From assembly GCF_019857225.1 (NCBI RefSeq), contig NZ_JAFJSY010000028.1, positions 62,001-126,000 of the forward strand: 64,000 bases of DNA, read 5' to 3'. The DNA comes from Streptomyces plumbidurans (GTDB lineage Bacteria; Actinomycetota; Actinomycetes; Streptomycetales; Streptomycetaceae). The first letter of the stretch is position 1. Each line of letters begins with the position of its first letter. The position numbers and the translations under genes were made by a program. Below the pieces are notes generated by a model. That model worked only from the letters and a program-made list of their open reading frames with translations, was not told where the DNA came from and did no database searches. Positions 8,532 through 17,021 of the stretch are shown here, one piece after another.

Positions 8532-10219
8532 TCGGCCTCATTTCCGCCACCGCGGCGGGGGCGGCGGCACGCGACCGGCTGGCAGCGGCATGGCCGGACC
8601 GCACGCGCGTGTACGAGGGCCTGGCGGGGGACGCCGTACGGGCCGCGTTCGCGGAGTGCGAGCAGCTCGTGTGCTTCCTGGCGACCGGCGCGGTCGTACG
8701 GCTCGTGGCGCCGCTGCTGGGCGACAAGGCGTCCGACCCGGGTGTGGTGTGCGTCGACGAGGGCGGGCGGTTCGCCGTGTCGCTGGTCGGCGGGCACGGC
8801 GGCGGCGCCAATGAACTCGCCGTGGAAGTGGGCGAGTTGCTGGGTGCCCAGCCCGTGGTGACCACCGCGACGGATGCCGTGGGACTTGCCGGTCTGGACA
8901 CGCTGGGGCTGCCCGTGGAGGGCGACGTCGCCGGGGTGACCCGGGCCCTGCTGGACGGTGAGCCGGTCGCGCTGGACGCCGAGGTGCCGTGGCCGCTGCC
9001 GCCGCTGCCGTTCGCCGCGCAGGGCGCGCACACCGTCCGGCTGACCGACCGGGCGGGCCATGCGGCGGGCGGCGAGGTGCTGCTGCGTCCGCCGTCCCTC
9101 GTCGTCGGCGTCGGCGCCTCCCGGGGCGTCCCCACGGATGAGGTGCTGGAACTGGTCGAGGCCGCCCTGAAGGACGCGGGCCTGTCCCCGCGGAGCGTCG
9201 CCGCCCTCGCCACCGTGGACGCCAAGCGCGACGAGCCCGGCATCGTGGCGGCGGCGGCGCGGCTCGGGGTGCCCGTACTGACGTATCCGGCCGAGGAGTT
9301 GGCGAAGGTCGAGGTGCCCAATCCGTCCGGTGCCCCGCTGGCCGCCGTGGGCACCCCGTCGGTCGCCGAGGCCGCCGCGCTCGCCCGCGGCGGTGAACTC
9401 CTCGTCCCCAAGCGGAAGTCGGCGCGCGCGGACGGCCATGCCTCGATGGCGACCTGTGCCGTCGTACGGCGTCCGGCGCGCGGGCGGCTCGCGGTGGTCG
9501 GGCTCGGACCCGGCGCCCGCGACCTGCTCACCCCGCGCGCCAGGGCCGAACTGCGGCGCGCCTCCGTGCTCGTGGGCCTCGACCAGTACGTCGACCAGAT
9601 CCGCGATCTGCTGCGGCCCGGCACCCGGATCCTCGCGTCGGGGCTAGGCGCCGAGGAGGAGCGGGCGCGCACGGCGGTGGCCGAGGCCCGGCGCGGACAG
9701 GCCGTCGCGCTGATCGGCAGCGGGGACGCCGGCGTGTACGCCATGGCCTCCCCCGCGCTCGCCGAGGCCTCCGACGACATCGACGTGATCGGGGTGCCCG
9801 GCGTCACCGCCGCGCTCGCGGCCGGGGCGATTTTGGGCGCACCCCTCGGCCACGATCATGTGTCCATCAGCCTCTCCGACCTGCACACCCCCTGGGAGGT
9901 CATCGAGCGGCGGGTGCGGGCGGCGGCCGAGGCGGACCTCGTGGTCACCTTCTACAACCCGCGCTCCCGGGGCCGGGACTGGCAGCTGCCGAAGGCGCTC
10001 GCGATCCTCGCCGGGCACCGGGAGCCGGCGACGCCCGTCGGGGTCGTACGCAATGCCTCGCGGCCGGACGAGGCCGCCCGGGTGACGACGCTGGCCTCGC
10101 TGGACCCGGCGACCGTCGACATGATGACGGTCGTGACCGTCGGCAACACGGCGACGCGTGAGATCGCGGGGCGCATGGTGACGCCGCGCGGGTACCGCTG
10201 GCAGGAGGGTGCCAGGTGA
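8528..10219 (+). CDS. cobJ: CbiG-CobJ fusion: precorrin-5A hydrolase plus precorrin-3B C17-methyltransferase
   Basis: A 563-aa two-domain protein. Residues 1-~310 are CbiG: the FLATGAVVRLVAP and FAVSLVGGHGGGANELA motifs in the N-terminal and middle parts, then the CbiG C-domain (GASRGVPTDEV, KRDEPG). Residues ~318-563 are CobJ/CbiH, starting at VVGLGPGARDLLTPRA, with the GSGDAGVYAM motif near 398-407 and FYNPRSRGRDWQ near 475. CobJ contracts the ring by C17 methylation. CbiG opens the delta-lactone and removes C20 as acetaldehyde in the oxygen-independent route. Such fusions are known in actinobacteria. The GTG start overlaps the cobL stop and the stop overlaps cobH. Confidence 0.9.
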   Translation: MIGLISATAAGAAARDRLAAAWPDRTRVYEGLAGDAVRAAFAECEQLVCFLATGAVVRLVAPLLGDKASDPGVVCVDEGGRFAVSLVGGHGGGANELAVEVGELLGAQPVVTTATDAVGLAGLDTLGLPVEGDVAGVTRALLDGEPVALDAEVPWPLPPLPFAAQGAHTVRLTDRAGHAAGGEVLLRPPSLVVGVGASRGVPTDEVLELVEAALKDAGLSPRSVAALATVDAKRDEPGIVAAAARLGVPVLTYPAEELAKVEVPNPSGAPLAAVGTPSVAEAAALARGGELLVPKRKSARADGHASMATCAVVRRPARGRLAVVGLGPGARDLLTPRARAELRRASVLVGLDQYVDQIRDLLRPGTRILASGLGAEEERARTAVAEARRGQAVALIGSGDAGVYAMASPALAEASDDIDVIGVPGVTAALAAGAILGAPLGHDHVSISLSDLHTPWEVIERRVRAAAEADLVVTFYNPRSRGRDWQLPKALAILAGHREPATPVGVVRNASRPDEAARVTTLASLDPATVDMMTVVTVGNTATREIAGRMVTPRGYRWQEGAR

Positions 10220-10806
10220 ACCGTGTGGTCCACCCCATCGAGGAGGAGTCGTACCGGCGGCTGCGCGCCCGCCTGGACACCTCGCATCTGCCGCCGCTCA
10301 CGCGCGCGGTGGTGGAGCGGGTCATCCACTCCGCCGCCGACCTCGACTACGCGAGCGATCTCGTCATGGACGAGGGCGAGTTGGAGGCCGCGCACGCCGC
10401 GCTGCACGGCGGGGCGCCCGTGGTCGTCGACGTCGAGATGGTCGGCGCGGGCATCACCCGGCGCGAGACCGTCTGCCGCCTCGGGGACGCCGTGGCCGAA
10501 CCGGGTCTGACCCGCTCCGCGCACGCCATACGGCTGGCCCACGAACAGGTCGGCCCGGGCGCCCTGTGGGTGATCGGCAACGCGCCGACCGCCCTGGAGG
10601 AACTGCTCACCCTGGACGCGGACCCGGCGCTCGTCATCGGGCTGCCCGTCGGCTTCGTCGGCGCGGTCGAGTCCAAGGCGGCACTGCGCGCGAGCGGACT
10701 GCCCGCCGTCAGCAACGTGTCCGAGAAGGGCGGGTCGGCGGTCGCCGCCGCCGCCCTCAACGCCCTGCTGTACCACCCCGTTTCACACCCCGAGGAGCCA
10801 TCGTGA
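10216..10806 (+). CDS. cobH: Precorrin-8X methylmutase
   Basis: A 196-aa CobH/CbiC. The family His that drives the C11-to-C12 methyl shift is visible as H38 in VERVIHSAADLDYA, followed by the DVEMVGAGI segment near 75-83 and VGFVGAVESK near 140-150. It converts precorrin-8X to hydrogenobyrinic acid (or the cobalt analogue). The GTG overlaps the preceding TGA, and its TGA overlaps the cbiX GTG (GTGA). Confidence 0.94.
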   Translation: MNRVVHPIEEESYRRLRARLDTSHLPPLTRAVVERVIHSAADLDYASDLVMDEGELEAAHAALHGGAPVVVDVEMVGAGITRRETVCRLGDAVAEPGLTRSAHAIRLAHEQVGPGALWVIGNAPTALEELLTLDADPALVIGLPVGFVGAVESKAALRASGLPAVSNVSEKGGSAVAAAALNALLYHPVSHPEEPS

Positions 10807-11726
10807 CCACCCCGCCGCCCGCCCTGCTCATCGCCGGTCACGGCACCCGGGACGACGCCGGGGCCGAGGCGTTCCGCGACTTCGTACGGCAGTTGGCGCA
10901 GCGCCACCTCCAACTGCCCGTCGCGGGCGGCTTCATCGAGCTGTCCCCGCCACCGCTGGGCGACGCGGTCGCCGAGCTGGTGGAGCGGGGGGTGCGGCGG
11001 TTCGCCGCCGTGCCGCTGATGCTGGTCTCCGCCGGGCACGCCAAGGGCGACATCCCGGCGGCGCTGTCCCGCGAGAAGGAACGGCACCAGGGGATCTCGT
11101 ACACCTACGGGCGTCCGCTGGGCCCGCACCCCTCGCTGCTGTCGGTCCTGGAGCGGCGCCTGGACGAGGCGCTGGGCGGCACCGCGCGTACCCCCGAGGA
11201 GCGTGCCGAGGTGACCGTGCTGCTGGTCGGCCGGGGCTCCACCGACCCGGACGCAAACGCCGAGGTTCACAAGGCGGCCCGGCTGCTGTGGGAGGGGCGC
11301 GGATACGCGGGCGTGGAGACGGCGTTCGTGTCGCTGGCGGCGCCGGACGTGCCGAGCGGCCTGGACCGGTGCGCGAAGCTGGGCGCTCGGCGGATCGTCG
11401 TGCTGCCGTACTTCCTGTTCACCGGCGTCCTGCCGGACCGGGTACGCCGGCAGACCGAGGAGTGGGCGGCCGCACACCCGCAGACCGAGGTGCGCTCCGC
11501 CGAAGTCATCGGTCCCGAGCCGGAGTTGCTGGATCTGGTGATGGAGCGCTACGAGGAGGCGGTGAAGGGCGATCTGCGGATGAACTGCGACTCGTGCGTG
11601 TACCGCATCGCGCTGCCGGGCTTCGAGGACAAGGTCGGTCTGCCGCAGCAGCCGCACTTCCATCCGGACGACGACGGCCACCATCACCACGGGCACCACC
11701 ACGGCGGGCACGCCCATGCACACTGA
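10803..11726 (+). CDS. cbiX: Sirohydrochlorin cobaltochelatase, long form (CbiX)
   Basis: A 307-aa double-domain CbiX. Domain 1 has the metal-binding His in AGHGTRDDAG (H13) and a second His in SAGHAKGD (about H79). Domain 2 carries VGRGSTDPDAN. Near residues 260-265 is MNCDSC, the MxCxxC pattern that holds an Fe-S centre in the long Bacillus CbiX. The last ~30 residues are extremely His-rich (three runs of two to four His). CbiX inserts Co2+ into sirohydrochlorin, the early-insertion step, which is notable next to the late-insertion CobN. The GTG start overlaps the cobH stop. Confidence 0.9.
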   Translation: MTTPPPALLIAGHGTRDDAGAEAFRDFVRQLAQRHLQLPVAGGFIELSPPPLGDAVAELVERGVRRFAAVPLMLVSAGHAKGDIPAALSREKERHQGISYTYGRPLGPHPSLLSVLERRLDEALGGTARTPEERAEVTVLLVGRGSTDPDANAEVHKAARLLWEGRGYAGVETAFVSLAAPDVPSGLDRCAKLGARRIVVLPYFLFTGVLPDRVRRQTEEWAAAHPQTEVRSAEVIGPEPELLDLVMERYEEAVKGDLRMNCDSCVYRIALPGFEDKVGLPQQPHFHPDDDGHHHHGHHHGGHAHAH

Positions 11727-12783
11727 GCGCGGGCACGATCTGCGTCACCACGGGGACGCGGAGGTGCGCGACGACGGTTCGGCGCTCGTCGACCTCGCCG
11801 TGAACGTGCGCACGGGCACCCCTCCGGTGTGGCTGCGCGAGCGCCTGGCCGGTGCGCTGGGCTCGCTCGCGGCCTACCCGGACGGGCGGGCCGCACGGGC
11901 GGCCGTCGCGGCGCGGCACGGGCTGCCGGTGGAGCGGGTGCTGCTGACGGCGGGCGCGGCCGAGGCGTTCGTACTGCTCGCGCGGGCCCTGAAGGTGCGC
12001 AGACCGGTCGTGGTGCACCCGCAGTTCACGGAGCCGGAGGCGGCGCTGCGGGACGCGGGGCATTCGGTGGACCGGGTGCTGCTGCGCGAGGAGGACGGCT
12101 TCCGCCTCGATGCGGCGCTGGTCCCCGAGGACGCGGACCTGGTGGTGATCGGCAACCCGACCAACCCCACGTCCGTCCTCCACCCGGCCGACTCGATCGC
12201 CGAACTCGCCCGTCCCGGGCGGACGTTGGTGGTCGACGAGGCGTTCATGGACGCGGTGCCCGGCGAGCGCGAGGCGCTCGCCGGGCGCACGGACGTGCCG
12301 GGTCTGGTGGTCCTGCGCAGCCTGACCAAGACCTGGGGACTCGCCGGACTGCGGATCGGCTACGTCCTCGCCGCGCCCGCGACGATCGCCTGCCTGGAGC
12401 GCGCCCAGCCCCTCTGGCCCGTCTCCACGCCCGCCCTGGCGGCGGCCGAGGCCTGCATGGAGCCGCAGGCCCTGGCCGAGGCCGCACACGCGGCCCACCG
12501 CATCGCCACGGACCGCGCCCATCTGCTCGCCGGCCTCAGCGAGTTCGCCACGGACGGACTGCGACTGGTGGAGCCGGCCGAGGGCCCCTTCGTCCTCGTA
12601 CGACTCCCCCACGCAGCCGCCGTCCGCCGCCACCTACGCGACCTGGGCTTCGCAGTCCGCCGCGGCGACACGTTCCCGGGCCTCGACGACGAATGGCTAC
12701 GCCTGGCGGTACGGGACCGGACAACCGTCAACTCATTCCTCCAGGCACTGGACCGGGCCCTGACCCTGACGTCGCACGACTGA
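11716..12783 (+). CDS. cobC: CobC-like PLP aminotransferase (threonine-phosphate decarboxylase type)
   Basis: A 355-aa fold-type I PLP enzyme resembling histidinol-phosphate aminotransferase. Motifs are VIGNPTNPTSVLHP near 138-151, VVDEAFMDAVPGE near 172-184, and the Schiff-base lysine K205 in SLTKTWGLAGLRIGY. In B12 loci this family makes (R)-1-amino-2-propanol O-phosphate from L-threonine phosphate. The ATG overlaps the end of cbiX by 11 bases, and it is the last gene of the cobalamin run. The N-terminus (HTERGHDLRHHGD) is His-rich, as in other CobC. A general aminotransferase is the alternative. Confidence 0.85.
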   Translation: MHTERGHDLRHHGDAEVRDDGSALVDLAVNVRTGTPPVWLRERLAGALGSLAAYPDGRAARAAVAARHGLPVERVLLTAGAAEAFVLLARALKVRRPVVVHPQFTEPEAALRDAGHSVDRVLLREEDGFRLDAALVPEDADLVVIGNPTNPTSVLHPADSIAELARPGRTLVVDEAFMDAVPGEREALAGRTDVPGLVVLRSLTKTWGLAGLRIGYVLAAPATIACLERAQPLWPVSTPALAAAEACMEPQALAEAAHAAHRIATDRAHLLAGLSEFATDGLRLVEPAEGPFVLVRLPHAAAVRRHLRDLGFAVRRGDTFPGLDDEWLRLAVRDRTTVNSFLQALDRALTLTSHD

Positions 12784-12784
12784 A

Positions 12785-13079
12785 CTGCGGTGCGGCGCCA
12801 GGGCGTTGTCCGGGGGGAACGCCTGCCGGGGCCGCGCGGCCCTCCCCGCGCGCCCCGACTCGCCGCGCCGCACCTCGGCGCCACCGAGCCAGTGCGCGGC
12901 GCCAATTCGCTGCCGCGGCTGGTGCGCGGGAACGGCGGTGCGACGCCAGGGCGTTGTCCGGGAAAGCGCCTGCCGGGGCCGCGCGGCCCGTCCCCGCGTG
13001 CCCCGACTCGGCGCGCCGCACCTTGGCGCCACGGAATCCGTGCACGGCGCCAATCGCTGCCGCGGCTGGCGCGCGGGAC
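12785..13079. repeat. Tandem ~147-bp direct duplication in the cobC-surface protein gap
   Basis: The 332-bp gap between the convergent ends of cobC (12783) and the surface-protein gene (13116) is filled by two head-to-tail copies of a ~147-148-bp unit, about 12785-12931 and 12933-13079. Shared blocks include GCCAGGGCGTTGTCCGG, GCCTGCCGGGGCCGCGCGGCC, CCCCGACTCG and GCTGCCGCGGCTGG. The copies differ by scattered substitutions and a few single-base gaps (offset 148 falls to 147). Each unit is rich in GGCC/GGCGCC palindromes that could fold, so it may serve as a two-sided terminator. No protein was recognised in any frame. Confidence 0.8.
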
Positions 13080-13115
13080 CGCGCGACCGTCAACTCGCCC
13101 GCCGGGGCCCTCGGT

Positions 13116-14015
13116 TCAGTTGCGGCCGCGGCGGGCCAGTGCCACCGCTCCGCCGCCCGCCAGGACCAGTGCGATCGCGCCGCCCGCGATGTACGGCGTC
13201 ATGGAGTTGCCGCCCGTCTCGGCGAGTCCCGATTCGGCGCCCTGGGCCTTGGTGTCACCGGGGTCCGTGGTCGGCGCCGAGGACTGCTCGGCGGCGGCCG
13301 GGGCCTCACAGGTCGCCCTGGCCAGGGTCACCTCGCCCTCGACGTCGGCGACGTTGAGCTTCAACGGGTTGACGGAGACCTTGAGTTGGAGCGCGGTGGC
13401 GGCCGCCGTACGGGAGGTGGTCTCCTTCTTCGACAGGTCGAGTCGGACCTCGCCGACGCCGGGCACCTTGACGTCCGTCGTGCCGCCGGGCGTCAGGGTG
13501 ACCTTCTTGCCGAGGACGGTCACCGAGCCGAGCAGGTTCGACTCGGCGACGGGCGTCTTCCCGGCCGCGCAGGTCGCCCGGGAGGTGACCTTCTCGATCT
13601 CGACGAGCGACAGCAGCGGCAGTCCGGGGACGTGCAGGCGGGCATGGACGAGGTTGGTGCGGCCCTCGGCGCGACCGGAGGTGACGGTCGCCCTCGCCGA
13701 AGCCGCCTGCGCGGAAAGCACGTTGAAGGGCTTGCCGCCGTCGACGCCGTCCAGCGTGGCGGACAGCGCCGTCTTCTCGGCACTCCGTGGCGCCTCGACC
13801 TGGTTGAGCGAGACCGCGAGCGGGACGTTCACGGTCTTGTTGAGCAGGGACACGTCGAGCCCGGTGCGCAGGACCACGGCGCCGGCGTGGCCCTGGTCGC
13901 CGGTCGCGTGCGCGGTGCCCGCGCCCGCAAGGGCCACGGGTCCTGCGGCGAGGGCCGTGGCCGTCGCGACGGTGGCGAGACGGCGTGCGGGCAGGCGGAA
14001 TTTCTTGCCGTTCAA
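13116..14015 (-). CDS. LAETG-anchored secreted surface protein (class E sortase substrate)
   Basis: A secreted protein of 299 aa if translated from the TTG at 14015, which has a GAGGGG about nine bases upstream. An ATG at 14087 would add 24 residues in front of the signal peptide. A Sec signal (basic start, hydrophobic Ala/Leu core, AHA cleavage region near residue 36) precedes a ~220-aa exported region with three or four widely spaced Cys. A linker and then LAETG at about 264-268 follow, with a hydrophobic helix and a positive RRGRN tail. LAXTG is the signal of Streptomyces class E sortases. The function of the exported region is not recognised. It converges on cobC. Confidence 0.85.
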   Translation of the reverse strand: MNGKKFRLPARRLATVATATALAAGPVALAGAGTAHATGDQGHAGAVVLRTGLDVSLLNKTVNVPLAVSLNQVEAPRSAEKTALSATLDGVDGGKPFNVLSAQAASARATVTSGRAEGRTNLVHARLHVPGLPLLSLVEIEKVTSRATCAAGKTPVAESNLLGSVTVLGKKVTLTPGGTTDVKVPGVGEVRLDLSKKETTSRTAAATALQLKVSVNPLKLNVADVEGEVTLARATCEAPAAAEQSSAPTTDPGDTKAQGAESGLAETGGNSMTPYIAGGAIALVLAGGGAVALARRGRN

Positions 14016-14072
14016 GGTGGGGACCCCTCGGAGAAGACGTGCTCGGGACCCGCCAAGAATTACGCACCAGGA

Positions 14073-14103
14073 GTGAACTGGCGGCATTCCGGCGCCACTT
14101 CAC
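14073..14103. promoter_or_regulatory. Inverted repeat upstream of the surface-protein gene
   Basis: Two 11-bp arms, GTGAACTGGCG (14073-14083) and CGCCACTTCAC (14093-14103), pair at 10 of 11 positions around a 9-bp centre. The element lies ~58 bp upstream of the TTG start at 14015, within an AT-richer stretch (about 14050-14170) that probably carries its promoter. It could be an operator or an RNA hairpin. The rest of 14016-14248 shows no gene. Confidence 0.4.
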
Positions 14104-14248
14104 CCCATCGTGCGTTCTCCGTGAACATTTTCGAATCGCGCGGCACAAGCGTTCCACTCTTTCACCGCCGCACCGCCTCCTGCGGGTGTACGACGGCCGC
14201 CGCTCCGGCGCACCGGACGGCGCACGCCGCGTCAACCCGCCGTGCGGG

Positions 14249-15340
14249 CTAGCCGACGAGTTGCCCGTTGACCACTACCCGCCGGGGTGCGGCGAGTACA
14301 CGTACATCGACCCGAGGATCCTCCTCGTAGACGACGAGATCGGCGGGCGCCCCCTCGTCGAGTCCCGGCCGGCCGAGCCACTCGCGCGCGCCCCAGGCCG
14401 TCGCCGACAGCGCCTCGACGGGCGGGATGCCCGCGGTGACCAGCTCCGCGACCTCGCCCGCCACGAGCCCGTGGCCGAGGTGGCCGCCCGCGTCGGTGCC
14501 GACGTACACCGGGATCCCGGCGTCGTAGGCGTTGCGCACGGTGTCGTAGCGGCGCTCGTACAGCCGGCGCATGTGGGCCGCCCACTGCGGGAACTTGTCC
14601 GCGCCGCCGTCCGCGAGCTGCGGGAAGGTGGCGATGTTGACGAGGGTCGGGACGATCGCGACGCCGCGCGAGGCGAACAGCGGGATCAGCTCGTCGGTGA
14701 GGCCGGTCGCGTGCTCGATGCAGTCGATGCCCGCCTCGACCAGGTCCCGCAGCGAGTTCTCGGCGAAGCAGTGCGCGGTGACCCGGGCGCCGAGCCGGTG
14801 GGCCTCGGCGATGGCCGCCTCGACGGCGCCGCGCGGCCAGCTCGGGGACAGGTCCCCGAGGTCGCGGTCGATCCAGTCGCCGACCAGCTTGACCCAGCCG
14901 TCGCCGCGGCGGGCCTCCTGGGCGACGTAGGCGACCAGGTCCTCCGGCTCGATCTCCCAGGCGTAGCCGCGGATGTAGCGGCGGGTGCGGGCGATGTGCC
15001 GGCCGGCCCTGATGATCTTCGGGAGGTCCTCGCGGTCGTCGATCCAGCGGGTGTCCGAGGGCGAACCGGCGTCCCGCAGCAGCAGCGCGCCCGCGTCCCG
15101 GTCGGTCAGCGCCTGCTTCTCGGCCACGTCCTGCTCGACCGGGCCGTGGGGGCCGAGCCCGACGTGGCAGTGGGCGTCGACGAGGCCGGGCAGGGCCCAG
15201 CCCTCGACGGTACGGACGTCCCGGGCGCCGGCGGGGCGGTCGTAGGAGATCCGGCCGCCGACCACCCACAGCTCGTCCCGGACGTCGTCCGGTCCGGCCA
15301 GGACCCGGCCCTTCACGTGCAGCACCGCGCGATCACTCAT
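14249..15340 (-). CDS. Amidohydrolase-superfamily metal-dependent hydrolase
   Basis: A 363-aa TIM-barrel amidohydrolase. The first metal motif is DAHCH (His57, His59). Further ligands are expected at VKLVGD (a possibly carboxylated Lys near 149), TAHCF (His near 190), EHATG (His near 213) and GTDAGG (Asp near 303). The closing APADLVVY strand is typical of the imidazolonepropionase/prolidase-like subgroup. The substrate cannot be told from sequence. It lies just downstream of an amino-acid ABC operon in the same orientation (41-bp gap), so it may process an imported amidated or cyclic amino compound; that is inference. Confidence 0.82.
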   Translation of the reverse strand: MSDRAVLHVKGRVLAGPDDVRDELWVVGGRISYDRPAGARDVRTVEGWALPGLVDAHCHVGLGPHGPVEQDVAEKQALTDRDAGALLLRDAGSPSDTRWIDDREDLPKIIRAGRHIARTRRYIRGYAWEIEPEDLVAYVAQEARRGDGWVKLVGDWIDRDLGDLSPSWPRGAVEAAIAEAHRLGARVTAHCFAENSLRDLVEAGIDCIEHATGLTDELIPLFASRGVAIVPTLVNIATFPQLADGGADKFPQWAAHMRRLYERRYDTVRNAYDAGIPVYVGTDAGGHLGHGLVAGEVAELVTAGIPPVEALSATAWGAREWLGRPGLDEGAPADLVVYEEDPRVDVRVLAAPRRVVVNGQLVG

Positions 15341-15381
15341 GCCAGCACCCTAATGACCGGGCCGGGGCCGCCCCAGTCGCC

Positions 15382-16191
15382 CTAGTCGCTCTTGGCCGGC
15401 TGCTCCGGTGTCCCCTCCTCCACCTCGGCCATCGCCGGGTCGAGCAGGCGGGAGAGGAAGTGGCGGGTGCGTTCGTGGGCGGGGTTGCCGATGACCTGGG
15501 CGGGGTCGCCCTGCTCGACGATCACCCCGCCGTCCATGAAGACGACCCGGTCGGCGACCTCGCGGGCGAAGGTCATCTCGTGGGTGACGACCATCATGGT
15601 CATCCCCTCGTCGGCGAGCATGCGCATCACCGCGAGCACGTCCCCGACCAGCTCCGGGTCGAGCGCCGACGTCGGCTCGTCGAACAGCATCACCTCGGGC
15701 CCCATCGACAGCGACCGCGCGATCGCCACGCGCTGCTGCTGGCCGCCGGAGAGGGAGGCGGGATAGGCGTCCGCCTTCTCCGACAGGCCCACCCGCGCCA
15801 GGTTCTCGGCCGCCACCCGCGCGGCCTCGGCCTTGTCCCGTCCGAGCACCCGGCGCTGCGGCAGCGTGAGGTTGCGGGTGACGGTGAGGTGCGGGAAGAG
15901 GTTGAACTGCTGGAAGACCATGCCGATTCGGCGCCGTACGGCGTCGATGTCCACGTCGGGGTCGGTGAGTTCGGTGCCGCCGACGAAGACCTGCCCCTTG
16001 GTCGGCTCCTCCAGGAGGTTCACGCACCGCAGCAGCGTCGACTTGCCGGAGCCGGACGGTCCGATGACGCACACGACCTCGCCCCGGCCGATCTCCAGGT
16101 CGATGCCGCGCAGCACCTCGTTGTCGCCGAACGACTTGTGGAGGCCGCGTACTTCGATCTCCGCACCCGCCGCGGGTGGCGTCTCGCTCAT
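15382..16191 (-). CDS. Polar amino-acid ABC transporter ATP-binding protein
   Basis: A 269-aa ABC ATPase of the GlnQ/HisP type. Walker A is GPSGSGKST (44-52), the Q-loop sits in GMVFQQFNLFPHLTV near 90-104, the signature LSGGQQQR near 148-155, and Walker B VMLFDEPTSALDP near 168-180 with the switch His in VVTHEM. It energises uptake by the adjoining permease. The ATG overlaps the permease stop (ATGA), making transcription and translation coupled. The ~15-residue C-terminal tail is acidic and Pro/Glu-rich. Confidence 0.93.
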   Translation of the reverse strand: MSETPPAAGAEIEVRGLHKSFGDNEVLRGIDLEIGRGEVVCVIGPSGSGKSTLLRCVNLLEEPTKGQVFVGGTELTDPDVDIDAVRRRIGMVFQQFNLFPHLTVTRNLTLPQRRVLGRDKAEAARVAAENLARVGLSEKADAYPASLSGGQQQRVAIARSLSMGPEVMLFDEPTSALDPELVGDVLAVMRMLADEGMTMMVVTHEMTFAREVADRVVFMDGGVIVEQGDPAQVIGNPAHERTRHFLSRLLDPAMAEVEEGTPEQPAKSD

Positions 16192-17021
16192 TTCACGGCC
16201 TCCTGGGCCTTCGCCTCCATGCGGCGCACGACGAAGCCGAGCGGGATGGTCACCAGCAGGTAGCACAGCCCGGCGACCAGGATCGGCGTGGAGTTGGCGG
16301 TCGTACTGGCCAGGTCGCGGCCGTACTTGGACAGTTCGCGCTCCTCCAGGGTGACGCCGAGGAACAGCACCAGCGAGGAGTCCTTGAAGAGCAGGACGAG
16401 TTCGTTGGTCAGCGGCGGGAGGATGATGCGGAACGCCTGCGGGATGACGATCGAGATCATGGCGCGGGCGGGCGAGAACCCGAGCGAACGGGCCGCCTCC
16501 AGCTGCCCCTTGGGCACCGCCTGGATGCCCGCGCGGATCGTCTCGGCCATGTAGGCGGCGGCGACCAGACCGAGCGCGAGGGCGACCTTGCCGTAGGTGC
16601 CGCCGACGATCTCCGTGCCGGGGAAGGCGAGCGGCACCGCGACGCCGATGAAGATGAAGATCAGCAGGGCGGGCAGGCCGCGGAAGATCTCGATGTAGAT
16701 GCCGGCGAGCCAGCGGTAGGGACCCACCGAGGACAGCCGCATCAGCGCGATCACCATGCCGAGCACCAGTCCGACGACGAAGCCGGACAGCGTGTACAGC
16801 ACGGTGTTCTTCAGCGCCAGCGTGATCACGTCGGGGAACATCTGCTTGGCGATGCTCCACTGCGCGAACTGGTTCTTCAGCCGACCCCAGTCCGCCGAGA
16901 CCGCGAAGGCGATCACGGCGGCGACGAAGACGACGTACTGCGCGCCGCGGGACAGGGTGCGCTTCTGGGTGCGGGTCAGGCCCTTCTTGCGGGGCTGGAG
17001 TCGTACGTCGGATGCCGTCAT
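16188..17021 (-). CDS. Polar amino-acid ABC transporter permease
   Basis: A 277-aa inner-membrane protein of the HisMQ/GlnP family with a ~30-residue basic cytoplasmic N-terminus and about five TM segments. The coupling (EAA-type) loop is readable as the segment beginning EAARSLGFSPARAM. The start chosen is the ATG at 17021, which overlaps the stop of the binding-protein gene (ATGA). It forms the channel for the amino acid delivered by the lipoprotein encoded just upstream. Confidence 0.92.
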   Translation of the reverse strand: MTASDVRLQPRKKGLTRTQKRTLSRGAQYVVFVAAVIAFAVSADWGRLKNQFAQWSIAKQMFPDVITLALKNTVLYTLSGFVVGLVLGMVIALMRLSSVGPYRWLAGIYIEIFRGLPALLIFIFIGVAVPLAFPGTEIVGGTYGKVALALGLVAAAYMAETIRAGIQAVPKGQLEAARSLGFSPARAMISIVIPQAFRIILPPLTNELVLLFKDSSLVLFLGVTLEERELSKYGRDLASTTANSTPILVAGLCYLLVTIPLGFVVRRMEAKAQEAVK

